DNA from: Simkaniaceae bacterium
GTDB taxonomy: Bacteria > Chlamydiota > Chlamydiia > Chlamydiales > Simkaniaceae
Assembly: GCA_018062315.1 (NCBI GenBank)
Contig: JAGOSM010000006.1
Span: forward strand, 1-51,934
Direction: 5' to 3'
DNA: 51,934 bases
Part shown: piece after piece, positions 43,006 to 51,746 of the stretch
Position numbering within the stretch: position 1 is the stretch's first letter
Layout of the letters: every line of letters begins with the position of its first letter
Translations under genes and position numbers: made by a program
The notes under the pieces: generated by a model
What the model was told of the DNA's origin: nothing
What the model saw: the letters and a program-made list of their open reading frames with translations, nothing else
The model's database searches: none

Positions 43006-44181
43006 TTATCTATTGGAGAGAGCTTCGATCCCGGGAAGATAGCCTAATTCAAGAAATTCCAAAGAAGCGCCCCCTCCTGTTGAGACGTGGGAAAAGTTTT
43101 TTGAAAAACCCGCCTGAGTAATAGCAGCCACCGAATCGCCTCCTCCTACAACAGTCGTTGCTTTTGATTCTGATAGGAGTTTTGCTAAAGCCTCGGTCCC
43201 TTTAGCAAAGCGGGGATCTTCAAAAATTCCCATGGGACCATTCCAAAAAATAGTTTGTGCATTTTTCAAAGGAGCTGTCCAATCTTCGATTGTGCTAGGG
43301 GCAATGTCGACTCCTTTCCATCCTTCAGGAATATTATTAACGGAGACGATTTTTACATCTGTGTCATTAGTAATAACAACTTCTTTAGGAAGGTAGAGTT
43401 GGATAGCCTTTTCTTGACATCGTTTAATAACTGCTCGTGCGGTATCTAAATTCTCCATATCAACAATAGAGGAACCAATTCCTAATCCTTGTGCTTTAAA
43501 AAAAGTAAAAATCATCCCCCCTCCAAGGAAAAGGGCGTCTACTTTTTCAATCAGTGCGGCAAGGACTCCACATTTTGTGCTAATTTTTGCTCCGCCGATG
43601 AGGGCGTGGAAAGGGCGTTTGGGGTTAAGGGCAAGAGGGGAAAGAAAGGCGATTTCTTTCTCCATTAAAAACCCTGTCGCTGCAGCGTTTGGAAATGATT
43701 CAGCGATGACTGCGGTAGAGGCGTGTTTTCTGTGAGCCGTGGCAAAAGCATCATTGACGTAGGTATTGCCAAGAGAGGCGAGTTGTTTAGCAAAGGCTGG
43801 ATCCCCTTTTTCTTCTTCTTTGTGGAATCTTAGGTTTTCAAGAAGAAGGATTTCGCCTGGTTTGAGTGTAGAGGCGAGCTTTTCTGTAGCGGGGCCAATA
43901 CAGTCGGGGGCAAATTTAACTTCTTTGTTGAGGAGTTTACTGAGAAGGGGCACAAGGGGTTTTAGTGAAAATTGGGGATCGATTTTCCCTTCTGGGCGGC
44001 CAAGGTGGCTCATTAGAATAAGAGAAGCTCCTGCATTGAGGATATATTCAATAGAAGGAATGCAGGCTTTGATTCGGGCATCATCTGTGATGACCCCTTC
44101 TTTCATTGGCACATTAAAATCAACGCGCATGAGAACTTGTTTCCCAGCTAAGCTAAGATCTTGGAGTGAGAGCTTCTTCAT
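43006..44181 (-). CDS. pgk: phosphoglycerate kinase
   Basis: Glycolytic substrate-level phosphorylation. 391 residues with RVDFNVPM, DARIKACIPSIEYIL, LMSHLGRPEG, LLLENLRFH, VNDAFATAHRKHAS, the ALIGGAKISTK block, and C-terminal WNGPMGIFE and GGGDSVAAI. Both domains complete. The chlamydial parasites keep glycolysis, and eno is also in this window. Confidence 0.97.
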   Translation of the reverse strand: MKKLSLQDLSLAGKQVLMRVDFNVPMKEGVITDDARIKACIPSIEYILNAGASLILMSHLGRPEGKIDPQFSLKPLVPLLSKLLNKEVKFAPDCIGPATEKLASTLKPGEILLLENLRFHKEEEKGDPAFAKQLASLGNTYVNDAFATAHRKHASTAVIAESFPNAAATGFLMEKEIAFLSPLALNPKRPFHALIGGAKISTKCGVLAALIEKVDALFLGGGMIFTFFKAQGLGIGSSIVDMENLDTARAVIKRCQEKAIQLYLPKEVVITNDTDVKIVSVNNIPEGWKGVDIAPSTIEDWTAPLKNAQTIFWNGPMGIFEDPRFAKGTEALAKLLSESKATTVVGGGDSVAAITQAGFSKNFSHVSTGGGASLEFLELGYLPGIEALSNR

Positions 44182-44224
44182 GATTACAATGTAATCGAGC
44201 TAAGGAAAAAAGGGGATAAAAATT

Positions 44225-44962
44225 TTATAGTTCAGCAAAAGGGTTGCCCGCTTGCATAAACTGATCTCCTTGTTTTCGTTTCTTGAGTTCCGATCGAATA
44301 GAGAAAAGGAGGTCTTGGTCAAAATCTTGATGCACGGCCCATCTGAGGTATTCGATAGGGATTTCATTAAAGCGGCGCCCTTTATGTTTCCCTAGGGGCA
44401 TGGCAGGCATTGCAATGGGTTTCGTGAGCCTTTCTAAGATTTCTTTTGTTGAATGGAAAGGTTTGGAGAGGTGTTTGAATACTTCAATATTTACCTGGAC
44501 ATCACTCATCGCTCTATGAGCTCCGTGAGGGAGAATATTGAAATGGCGCCTTAGGGCTTCAAGGGAATTGATCGAACTCCCTCCATAGAGCCTTGCAAGA
44601 CGGAGGGTGTCAATGAGGGGATTTTTCGCAAGTGTATGAGGTATGCCGAGGCGGTTTGCAGAAGCAATCAGAATGTTGATGTCGAAAGCGATGCCATGCC
44701 CTACTACTGGAAGATCTCCAATAAAGGTGAGAATTGAGGGGAGAACAGCTCCAATTTTGGGTTTGTTGAGGACCATGTCATCAGTGATGTGGTGAATTTT
44801 TGTCGATTCTTCAGGGATAGGTCGAGCGGGATCGATGAGAGTTTCCATGGATTCCAGCTGTTCTGTCAAAGTGAATTTTACTGCAGCAAACTCAATGATG
44901 GCTTCTTTTTCAACATCAAGTCCTGTAGTTTCACAATCCAAGCATACGAAGACATTTTTCAT
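44225..44962 (-). CDS. DnaQ-like DEDDh 3'-5' exonuclease with C-terminal DUF3820-like part
   Basis: Starts at the ATG at 44962 (245 residues); earlier in-frame codons are antisense-like sequence inside engB. Exonuclease motif I LDCETTG (Asp9, Glu11), motif II GHGIAFDIN, motif III HRAMSD with the DEDDh histidine and aspartate. The last 70 residues hold MPLGKHKGRRFNEIPIEYLRWA, a DUF3820-type segment. May be a polymerase epsilon subunit or a nuclease in RNA or repair processing. Chlamydial genomes carry two dnaQ-type genes, one beside the tsaE/DUF2709 pair, which matches here. Overlaps engB by 32 nt. Confidence 0.85.
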   Translation of the reverse strand: MKNVFVCLDCETTGLDVEKEAIIEFAAVKFTLTEQLESMETLIDPARPIPEESTKIHHITDDMVLNKPKIGAVLPSILTFIGDLPVVGHGIAFDINILIASANRLGIPHTLAKNPLIDTLRLARLYGGSSINSLEALRRHFNILPHGAHRAMSDVQVNIEVFKHLSKPFHSTKEILERLTKPIAMPAMPLGKHKGRRFNEIPIEYLRWAVHQDFDQDLLFSIRSELKKRKQGDQFMQAGNPFAEL

Positions 44963-45503
44963 ATAAGACCTTACGGCATTCCCCTTCTTTAATTGAATAA
45001 GCGACAACTTCAGCTTTAGCAGGATACAGGACTTTGAGATTTTTGGATATGCTGGCAGCTTTTTCGTTAGATGAAACCTTGTCGATTTTAGTAAAGACGG
45101 TAAGGAGAGGGATTCCTTTCGCATTGGCAAAGTGAGCCATAGAGATATCTTGTTCGCTGGCTGTTCGTCGAATGTCTAGGAGTAGAATGATCAGTTTGAG
45201 TTCTTTACGAGTTTCTAAGTAAACATTAATGTTTGTGGCCCAGTTCCTGCGCAATTTTTCTGGGACATCTGCAAAACCATATCCAGGGAAATCGACTACA
45301 ATAAATTTTTCATCGACTTTGAAAAAGTTGAGGAGTTGGGTTTTTCCAGGAACCGCCGAAACTTTAGCGAGTTTTTTAGCTCCTAGGAGGTGATTAAGGA
45401 GCGAAGATTTGCCTACGTTCGATCTTCCTACAAGGGCGATTTCGGGAAGGTTGGTGGGAGGAATATCTTTAAGCTTAGAAAAGAGGAATTCAGTTTCAGG
45501 CAT
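44931..45503 (-). CDS. engB: ribosome biogenesis GTPase EngB/YsxC
   Basis: 190 residues. G1 GRSNVGKSS (26-34), G3 DFPGYGFAD, G4 TKID, in the order usual for EngB, which assists 50S assembly. The start overlaps tsaE by 8 nt. A complete single-domain protein. Confidence 0.95.
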   Translation of the reverse strand: MPETEFLFSKLKDIPPTNLPEIALVGRSNVGKSSLLNHLLGAKKLAKVSAVPGKTQLLNFFKVDEKFIVVDFPGYGFADVPEKLRRNWATNINVYLETRKELKLIILLLDIRRTASEQDISMAHFANAKGIPLLTVFTKIDKVSSNEKAASISKNLKVLYPAKAEVVAYSIKEGECRKVLYEKCLRMLGL

Positions 45504-45882
45504 GGGAGATCCTTATTTCTTGGGCGTGTTTGGGAAGCAGGGAGGGGATTCGTTCTGGCCATTCAATGAGGCAGATGGCTTGTGTTCCGAAAGGTTCATC
45601 AAGTCCTCGGGCGAGGAATTCGGATTCTTGGTTGAGTCGATAAAGATCGTAGTGATAAATTTCGTTCGGGTACGCTTGAACATAGGTGAAGGTCGGTGAG
45701 GGGACCTCGGAAATGCCTGTGAGTGAGAAAACAATGCCTTGAATGAGGGTGGTTTTGCCAGATCCTAGGTTTCCATAGAAACAGAGAACGCTCCCTTTGG
45801 GGAGCGTTTTACCGATTTCGCAACCAATAGACCAAGTCTCTTGACTTGAGTGGCTACTGATCTTCGAGCCAAAGAGTAACAA
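45496..45882 (-). CDS. tsaE: tRNA threonylcarbamoyladenosine biosynthesis ATPase TsaE
   Basis: Needed for t6A at position 37 of ANN-reading tRNAs. The start is taken as TTG at 45882 (128 residues) because AAGGA lies 5 nt upstream; a longer frame would run 125 nt further back into DUF2709. Walker A GNLGSGKTT (37-45), SPTFTYVQAY with the switch Thr, IYHYDLYRL and the LIEWPERI motif are diagnostic. Overlaps the DUF2709 gene by 29 nt. Confidence 0.92.
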   Translation of the reverse strand: MLLFGSKISSHSSQETWSIGCEIGKTLPKGSVLCFYGNLGSGKTTLIQGIVFSLTGISEVPSPTFTYVQAYPNEIYHYDLYRLNQESEFLARGLDEPFGTQAICLIEWPERIPSLLPKHAQEIRISHA

Positions 45883-46576
45883 ATTCCTTGAATTCACTAC
45901 ATTCTCCCATAGCTTCGACAAAAGCGGCGACTTTATTTTCTTCCAAGCTGCGCTGGATAAAAGCCATAAAACTCTCTTCAATCTGATATCTGTTTTGACT
46001 TGGGACATCGGTCATAGGCATTCTTTTCAATTGGTGAGAGACAAAGTCATCGATCACAGCTTGTTTTGAATTGAATAATTTTCCTGTGACACCCGAAGAA
46101 TAAACCGTTTTAGTAATGGGCTCTTTTCTCTTTTGGATATAGTTTTTGATCATTTCAGGATCTTCAGACACGTGGAAACGTTTGACTCTTAGTCCATTGA
46201 CCCGTTCTGTATTTTCTGGGCAGGTAGAAACCCAATCATAAATGGCATCTTGCGGGTTGGGGTGGGTGTTGTCTCCGAAGACTTTTCCTGTAAAAGGACA
46301 GATGTAAATCTTTTTTGTTTCTTCGTTGACGCTAGGCTGTCCAACCTGAATTTTAATTTCAGTTTCGCGCCATAACTTTCCTTCATCAGTAAGTCGTTTA
46401 AGGAGGGTTTCCGCGCTTTGGTAAATCATTTTTTCTCTTAGAAAAAGCACTGGATTGAGGTGGTGTTTCTGCTCAAGAAAATAGAGATAGGTCGTGAGTA
46501 AATCAGCTTTCTTGTTAGCTTTTAAGAATTTACTTAGCAGCTCTTTCAAGCCCTCAGTGATTAGGGTCTGCGACAT
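45854..46576 (-). CDS. DUF2709 family protein
   Basis: Starts at ATG 46576 (MSQTLITEGL, 241 residues), preceded by a strong GGAGGAA site; an upstream in-frame codon would lie in non-conserved sequence. Contains KIYICPFTGKVFGDNTHPNPQDAIYDWVSTCPEN, which has a paired-Cys look, and YSSGVTGKLFNS. I recall this family from chlamydial genomes (near tsaE/dnaQ), with no known function. Soluble, mostly helical at both ends. Confidence 0.8.
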   Translation of the reverse strand: MSQTLITEGLKELLSKFLKANKKADLLTTYLYFLEQKHHLNPVLFLREKMIYQSAETLLKRLTDEGKLWRETEIKIQVGQPSVNEETKKIYICPFTGKVFGDNTHPNPQDAIYDWVSTCPENTERVNGLRVKRFHVSEDPEMIKNYIQKRKEPITKTVYSSGVTGKLFNSKQAVIDDFVSHQLKRMPMTDVPSQNRYQIEESFMAFIQRSLEENKVAAFVEAMGECSEFKEFVTLWLEDQ

Positions 46577-46696
46577 GGTTCCTCCAGTAAGTAGGTTGAT
46601 ACTACACTCGAAAACATTATTTTTCAAGCTCAAAAAAATCTTGCATTGTACCCTTTGGGCTGATACCATCTCTCGTGAGTTAATTCGGGGATTATT

Positions 46697-47773
46697 ATGA
46701 GTTTAACGAAAAAAGAAATCGCGGTACCTGGTTTTGAACAAGTCATTAAGGTAACGGATAAGAAATCGGGGCTTGAAGCGATTATTGCAATTCACAGCAC
46801 GGTCATGGGGCCCGCTTTAGGAGGTACTCGGATCCATCCTTACGCTAATTTTGAAGATGCTTTGACGGATGTTTTACGCCTTTCTAAAGGAATGACTTAC
46901 AAGTCGGCTCTTGCAGAGACAGGTCTTGGTGGTGGAAAGAGTGTAATTATTGCTGACCCTAAAACGGGAAAAACTAAGGAGCTTCTCCATGCATTTGCGG
47001 AAGCTGTTAACGATCTGCAGGGGAAATATATTTGTGCAGAAGATGTGGGATGCAGCCCTGAGGATATGAATACGATTCGAGAGAAGACGAAATATGTGAC
47101 AGGGTCAACGTTGAATGGGGCAAGCGGAAATCCAGCTCCTTTCACGGCATGGGGGACTGTTCGGGGCATTCAGGCTGCGATGCAGTTTCTTTATGGAAGC
47201 CCATCTGTGCAGGGGAAAACAGTGGCGATTCAAGGGGTGGGAAATGTAGGGCAGGTTTTGGCTGAACATTTGTACTGGCTTGGAGCAAATTTGATTATTG
47301 CGGATGCTGACAGGGCAAAAGCAGAGAGGGTAGCTCACTCTTTGGGGGCAAAGGTTGTTGCTCAAGAAGAAATCCTCGGTGTAGAGTGTGATATTTTATC
47401 CCCTTGTGCTCTAGGAGGGATTATTAACAGCTCAACCCTGCCCTATATTAAAGCAAAAGTGATTGCGGGGTGCGCTAATAACCAGCTGCAAGAGGAGTAT
47501 CACGGCGATTTCCTCCATAGAAGAGGGATCTTATATGTTCCCGATTTTGTGATTAATGCGGGAGGGCTTATCAATGTACTTTGTGAATTAGAGGAAGAGG
47601 GATATCGGCCGACCGTTGCGAGAAATCGGGTTAATGCGATTTATGATCAGCTGATGACGATCTTTGAAATGTCAAAACGGAATAAACAGTCGACAGCGGT
47701 AGCGGCTAATGCCTTAGCAGAATACCGCCTTCGGTATGGGATCGGAAAGAATAAACCCCTTGTGATTCGATGA
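46697..47773 (+). CDS. ldh: leucine (branched-chain amino acid) dehydrogenase
   Basis: Glu/Leu/Phe/Val dehydrogenase family, 358 residues. Catalytic-region lysines Lys69 (GMTYKSAL) and Lys81 (GGGKSV), then GNPAPFTAWG and the NAD site IQGVGNVGQVLAE. The length and these motifs fit leucine dehydrogenase better than glutamate dehydrogenase. Interconverts leucine or valine and their keto acids. The gene ends in an ATGA overlap with argS. Divergent from the DUF2709 gene. Confidence 0.92.
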   Translation: MSLTKKEIAVPGFEQVIKVTDKKSGLEAIIAIHSTVMGPALGGTRIHPYANFEDALTDVLRLSKGMTYKSALAETGLGGGKSVIIADPKTGKTKELLHAFAEAVNDLQGKYICAEDVGCSPEDMNTIREKTKYVTGSTLNGASGNPAPFTAWGTVRGIQAAMQFLYGSPSVQGKTVAIQGVGNVGQVLAEHLYWLGANLIIADADRAKAERVAHSLGAKVVAQEEILGVECDILSPCALGGIINSSTLPYIKAKVIAGCANNQLQEEYHGDFLHRRGILYVPDFVINAGGLINVLCELEEEGYRPTVARNRVNAIYDQLMTIFEMSKRNKQSTAVAANALAEYRLRYGIGKNKPLVIR

Positions 47774-49434
47774 AAAATTTGACGGAGCAGCTTGCTACTT
47801 CTTTAACAGAGGCGGTTCAGGCAGCATTTGGAGAAAAAGTTCTTGCGGAGGTTTTCCAGAGTGAATTTGCCCATTATCAGTGCAATACTCCTTTAAGACT
47901 TGCCAAGGTGCTGCAGAAAAATCCCCGCGAAGTAGCTCAGCAGATCATAGATAAATGTTCTTCAGATATTTGTGAAAAGTTCGAAATTTCCGGCCCTGGG
48001 TTTATTAATATTACCCTTAAGCTTTCTGTTTTATCAGAAGATCTTTCCCAAATCTTTCGAGATGTCCGTCTGGGGGTTCCTGAACCTTTAAAGCGGCAGC
48101 GCATTATTGTTGAATTTTCTTCCCCTAATGTGGCGAAAGAACTGCATGTAGGTCATTTGCGGTCGACCATTATTGGGGATTCGTTAGCGAGATTATTTGA
48201 ATTTCTGGGCCACGACGTGCTTCGACTCAATCATATCGGAGATTGGGGAACTCAGTTTGGGATGCTCATTGCCTACATTCAGCAACATAAATTATCGGAT
48301 GAAGCTGATCTCCCCACTTTGATGGGATGGTATAAGGCATCAAAACTCGCATTTGATGCAGATCCCGAATTTAAGAAGAAATCTCAACTTAAGGTGATTC
48401 AGCTACAAGCTGGAGATGCCGAGTGTGTCCGTATTTGGAAGCAAATTTGCGCGATTTCGAGAAGAGCCTATCAGGAAATTTATGATTTGCTCGATGTGAA
48501 ACTCCTTGAAAGGGGAGAATCGACTTATAATGAAGCTTTAAAACCGCTTGTTGAGGATCTTGTTAAGCGGGGGATTGCTGTAGATTCTGAGGGGGCAAAA
48601 TGTATTTTTGTTGAAGGAGAACCAGTCCCTTTTATGGTGCAAAAGTCAGATGGGGGGTTTGGCTATGCAACAACAGATATGGCAGCTCTTAAGCAGCGAC
48701 TTGAGGTAGAGAAAGCTGACCGGGTGATTTATGTAATTGATGCGGGGCAACAGCTTCATATGCAGCTCCTTTTTAAGTCAGCCCTGAAAGCAGGTTATTA
48801 TGATCCGAGCAAAGTAGAACTCAACCATGTACAATTTGGGGTAGTGCTTGGTGCTGATGGGAAAAAATTTAAGACCCGCAGCGGAGAGACGGAACGATTA
48901 ATTGATCTTTTAAATGAAGCGATTGCTAGAGCGGGTGTCTTATTACAGGAAAGAAAACTGAATGAATCAGATGCGGTTATCCTAGGGCTTGATGCTGTCA
49001 AATATGCCGATCTTTCGAATCAGCGGATTAAAGACTATGTATTTAGTTATGATAGAATGCTCTGTTTTGAAGGAAATACAGCAGCCTATCTTCTCTATTC
49101 TTACGTTCGCATTCAAGGAATCAAGAGAAAAGTAGGGAAAAATCTGGCTGCGCTGGAGAGGAAGATTGTGCTTAAGCATCCGGCAGAAATTAAGTTGGGG
49201 TTGCACCTTCGTCAATTTGGAGAAACGTTAGATCATATGGCCCTTGATTTAATGCCTCATAGGCTGACTGATTATCTCTATACGTTGGCAGAGAAATTCA
49301 ATGCATTCTATCGCGATTGTTCTGTAGAGGGGCATGAGGACGAGACAAGTCGTCTTCTCTTATCAGAGCTGACAGCTCGTATTTTGCAGCAAGGTTTGCA
49401 AATTCTTGGTCTCAAAACCATCGAACGGATGTAG
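47770..49434 (+). CDS. argS: arginyl-tRNA synthetase
   Basis: Class I synthetase, 554 residues. N-terminal add-1 domain, HIGH-type motif ELHVGHLRS, HIGDWGTQFGML, ATTDMAALKQRL, the KMSKS-equivalent GKKFKTRSGET and the anticodon-binding helical C-terminus. Overlaps ldh by 4 nt. Its 3' end overlaps the convergent EpmB-like gene by 72 nt. A tRNA-Arg is also in this window. Confidence 0.97.
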   Translation: MKNLTEQLATSLTEAVQAAFGEKVLAEVFQSEFAHYQCNTPLRLAKVLQKNPREVAQQIIDKCSSDICEKFEISGPGFINITLKLSVLSEDLSQIFRDVRLGVPEPLKRQRIIVEFSSPNVAKELHVGHLRSTIIGDSLARLFEFLGHDVLRLNHIGDWGTQFGMLIAYIQQHKLSDEADLPTLMGWYKASKLAFDADPEFKKKSQLKVIQLQAGDAECVRIWKQICAISRRAYQEIYDLLDVKLLERGESTYNEALKPLVEDLVKRGIAVDSEGAKCIFVEGEPVPFMVQKSDGGFGYATTDMAALKQRLEVEKADRVIYVIDAGQQLHMQLLFKSALKAGYYDPSKVELNHVQFGVVLGADGKKFKTRSGETERLIDLLNEAIARAGVLLQERKLNESDAVILGLDAVKYADLSNQRIKDYVFSYDRMLCFEGNTAAYLLYSYVRIQGIKRKVGKNLAALERKIVLKHPAEIKLGLHLRQFGETLDHMALDLMPHRLTDYLYTLAEKFNAFYRDCSVEGHEDETSRLLLSELTARILQQGLQILGLKTIERM

Positions 49435-50361
49435 TGGAGTTTTGTTTGGCTTGTGGGGGATTTCGGCTACAAAAAGAGGAACCGCGTAGCCGGGGAGTGA
49501 GCCTCTTAGCGCGGTCATCAGCTCTTTTCCTTTTAAAGAATCGACTTCGAAGTGCTGAGCCCCCTGAACTTGATCGAGTTGGTGAATGTAGTAGGGGAGA
49601 ATGCCGTGAGAAACGAGGGTCAGGCAAAGCTCTTTCAAAGTTTCTAGGTTGTCATTAATCCCTTTTAATAAGACAGCTTGATTTAAGACGGGGATGCCAA
49701 GTCGTTGAATTTTTTTTAAGGCGTGAAGCACGTCTCCATCGAGTTCTTTGGGGTGATTGCAGTGGATCACAAAGATGAGTTGTTTCTGGATAGATTGTAA
49801 GAGATTTAAAAAGCTCTCATCTATTCTCTCGGGAATCCCTATCGGGAACCTCGTATGAAAACGGATCAGTTGAAGATGGGGAATGGCAGAGAGTTTATTG
49901 AGTAATAGGGCAAGTTTTTGATCGCTCAGAGAAAGGGGATCTCCTCCACTTAAAATAATTTCAAAAATAGAAGGGTCTTCTTGAATAGCCTTGAGTTCTG
50001 CTTCAAAGTCCCCCTTCTGGTAGTCAAAATTTTGTCTAAAACAGTAGCGGCAGTGCATGGCACAGGCGCTGGTTACTGTAAGAAGGGCTCTTCCTTGATA
50101 TTTTTTGATGAGCTTGGGGGCTTTTAAGAAAGCTGCGTCGTCTACGGGATCTTCTTTAAAAGAAGGGTCTTTTAAAAATTCTTCCTCTGTTGTCACAAAT
50201 TGTCGAAACAGGGGATCTTCTTTATTCCCTTTTTCCATTTTTTCAGCAAGGCGGAGCGGCACATTCAGAGCAAAGGGATGCTTTGGAATCGGAATGCCTA
50301 GATAGGTGGATAGCGATTCGGTCGAAATAAAATTAGTTTTTTGAATTTGACGCCAATTCAT
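49363..50361 (-). CDS. epmB: KamA/EpmB-type radical SAM aminomutase
   Basis: 332 residues. Radical SAM cluster CAMHCRYC (Cys100, Cys104, Cys107), SGGDPLSLS, RFHTRFPIG and NQAVLLKGIND, as in lysine 2,3-aminomutases; the short form and the PGYAVPLFVAEIPHKPNKTP tail match EF-P beta-lysylation protein EpmB rather than catabolic KamA. It would make beta-lysine for elongation factor P. epmA and efp are not in the window, so this role is inferred from family. Its end is antisense to the last 72 nt of argS. Confidence 0.85.
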   Translation of the reverse strand: MNWRQIQKTNFISTESLSTYLGIPIPKHPFALNVPLRLAEKMEKGNKEDPLFRQFVTTEEEFLKDPSFKEDPVDDAAFLKAPKLIKKYQGRALLTVTSACAMHCRYCFRQNFDYQKGDFEAELKAIQEDPSIFEIILSGGDPLSLSDQKLALLLNKLSAIPHLQLIRFHTRFPIGIPERIDESFLNLLQSIQKQLIFVIHCNHPKELDGDVLHALKKIQRLGIPVLNQAVLLKGINDNLETLKELCLTLVSHGILPYYIHQLDQVQGAQHFEVDSLKGKELMTALRGSLPGYAVPLFVAEIPHKPNKTPLHPFDGFETKNLQTLLQNTSCQL

Positions 50362-50411
50362 TGCCCTCTATTTTACGTAGAATCGATTAAAACAAGAATG
50401 GTAAAATTTTT

Positions 50412-51350
50412 TTATTTTACTTTGGGGACGACGATGGGAGTATTTCGTTTAAATGGCCAGAATGTATCCATATAAAGGGGAATCGCATTGGCTGCAGCAA
50501 GTCCAAACGACGTTCCTGCATTTAATCCAGCGGCTGGGGCCTTGGGACAAAGGGCTCCCATGCTGATGACAAAAGCGACGATGTAAAAAATTTGCTGCGC
50601 AAAACGGACCCACTGCGCGTTATTCCATGCTTTCACTTTTTTTTCTATTTTCGGAAGTAAAGCGCTCGTCTTATTTTTTAATCTCAAGAGCTCTTGATCG
50701 CGGAGTTTTTTAATGCGTTCTATTTCATCCAGGAGATTCTGATTTTCTTCTTGATTATCAGGGGAAATACGCCCCTCTAACCCCTGAATGATCTCACTTG
50801 TTTCAGCTTTGACTAAGAGAGCTTCTTGAACATGCTCAAAGAGCTTAAATAATTTAAGTGCGCATGAAACTCCCATTTCTGCCTGGGTCTCTTCCATTTT
50901 TGAGGAAAGTTCTTCCCGAGTTTCAGTTCCTTTCAGAAACCACTTGATCTGATCTTGAGCCTCATCCCATGCAGCAGTTTCTTGAGCTACTGCGTGTTGA
51001 ATTGCCTTAAGATTTAATTTAGACGCGATATCTTGATGGGTTACAATTTTTCTCATCCGAATGGCGATTTCGGTAATCAAGGGGAGTGTGATGACAAAGA
51101 AAATAACAGGTAAGATCCATGACGTATTTGTCAATGTGCTGCTGATTCCGTGCAGATGGGGGATATATTTTCCAAGAGATACAAGAATCATGACAAGGCC
51201 GATACCGGTTATGCAAAAGGCATCAAAGGCCATCCGAATCCCCCCAAGGCGGTCTCCATTTTTTAAAGCCTGAATCGCCTCTTTTAAAGAATAAAGCCCC
51301 ACCCCGATATTAATAACCCCGCCGATGACGCCACACACTGAAGTGGACAT
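50412..51350 (-). CDS. multi-spanning membrane protein with coiled-coil centre
   Basis: From ATG 51350 it has 312 residues: helices at about 5-24, 45-62 and 80-96, a long charged helical stretch (about 100-240, ETREELSSKMEETQAE, LLDEIERIKKLRDQELL) that could form a coiled coil, and two more hydrophobic segments near 250-290. The paired helices loosely recall chlamydial inclusion-membrane proteins, but this is not a secure call. The same frame stays open upstream to about 51640 without ATG, GTG or TTG. The nearest ATG with a ribosome site (CGGAG, 51588-51593; ATG at 51579) is one base out of frame, so the true protein may be 76 residues longer after a one-base shift. Confidence 0.65.
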   Translation of the reverse strand: MSTSVCGVIGGVINIGVGLYSLKEAIQALKNGDRLGGIRMAFDAFCITGIGLVMILVSLGKYIPHLHGISSTLTNTSWILPVIFFVITLPLITEIAIRMRKIVTHQDIASKLNLKAIQHAVAQETAAWDEAQDQIKWFLKGTETREELSSKMEETQAEMGVSCALKLFKLFEHVQEALLVKAETSEIIQGLEGRISPDNQEENQNLLDEIERIKKLRDQELLRLKNKTSALLPKIEKKVKAWNNAQWVRFAQQIFYIVAFVISMGALCPKAPAAGLNAGTSFGLAAANAIPLYMDTFWPFKRNTPIVVPKVK

Positions 51351-51746
51351 CGCAACGCTATGTAAGTGGGAAAGTGCTGGATTTAACGATTGAATCCCCT
51401 GGAAGGCGGTATATCCAAGAGTAAAAAGATCTCCTACTATATAGGTAGGATTAAATCGATCCCATAAATTATTTTTTGCAACTTCTTTCTTTAATGTTTT
51501 TTGCTGAATAAGAGTTGCGATGGGAAGGGGATCAGCTGAGCCTAGGTAAGGCCGGGGTTGAATAGTGAATAGACTCCATAATAATAAACTCCGTTTAGTT
51601 ATGAAACTATTATATAATAATGATTATTAATTTTCAATTATATACTTTTTAAATATATAATTATTTTTTTGTATCGCAAATTGAGGAGCTTATCTGTTTA
51701 AGAAAGAACTAGTTGAAAAGAGGGGGATTTGATAGGTTAAGAGGGT

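Noticed and set aside
44963-45130. N-terminal extension of the DnaQ-like exonuclease
   Set aside because: It lies inside engB in another frame; the conserved exonuclease starts at the ATG at 44962.
45883-46008. Long N-terminus for TsaE
   Set aside because: It overlaps the DUF2709 gene and is not TsaE-like; a TTG with an AAGGA site at 45882 fits the family length.
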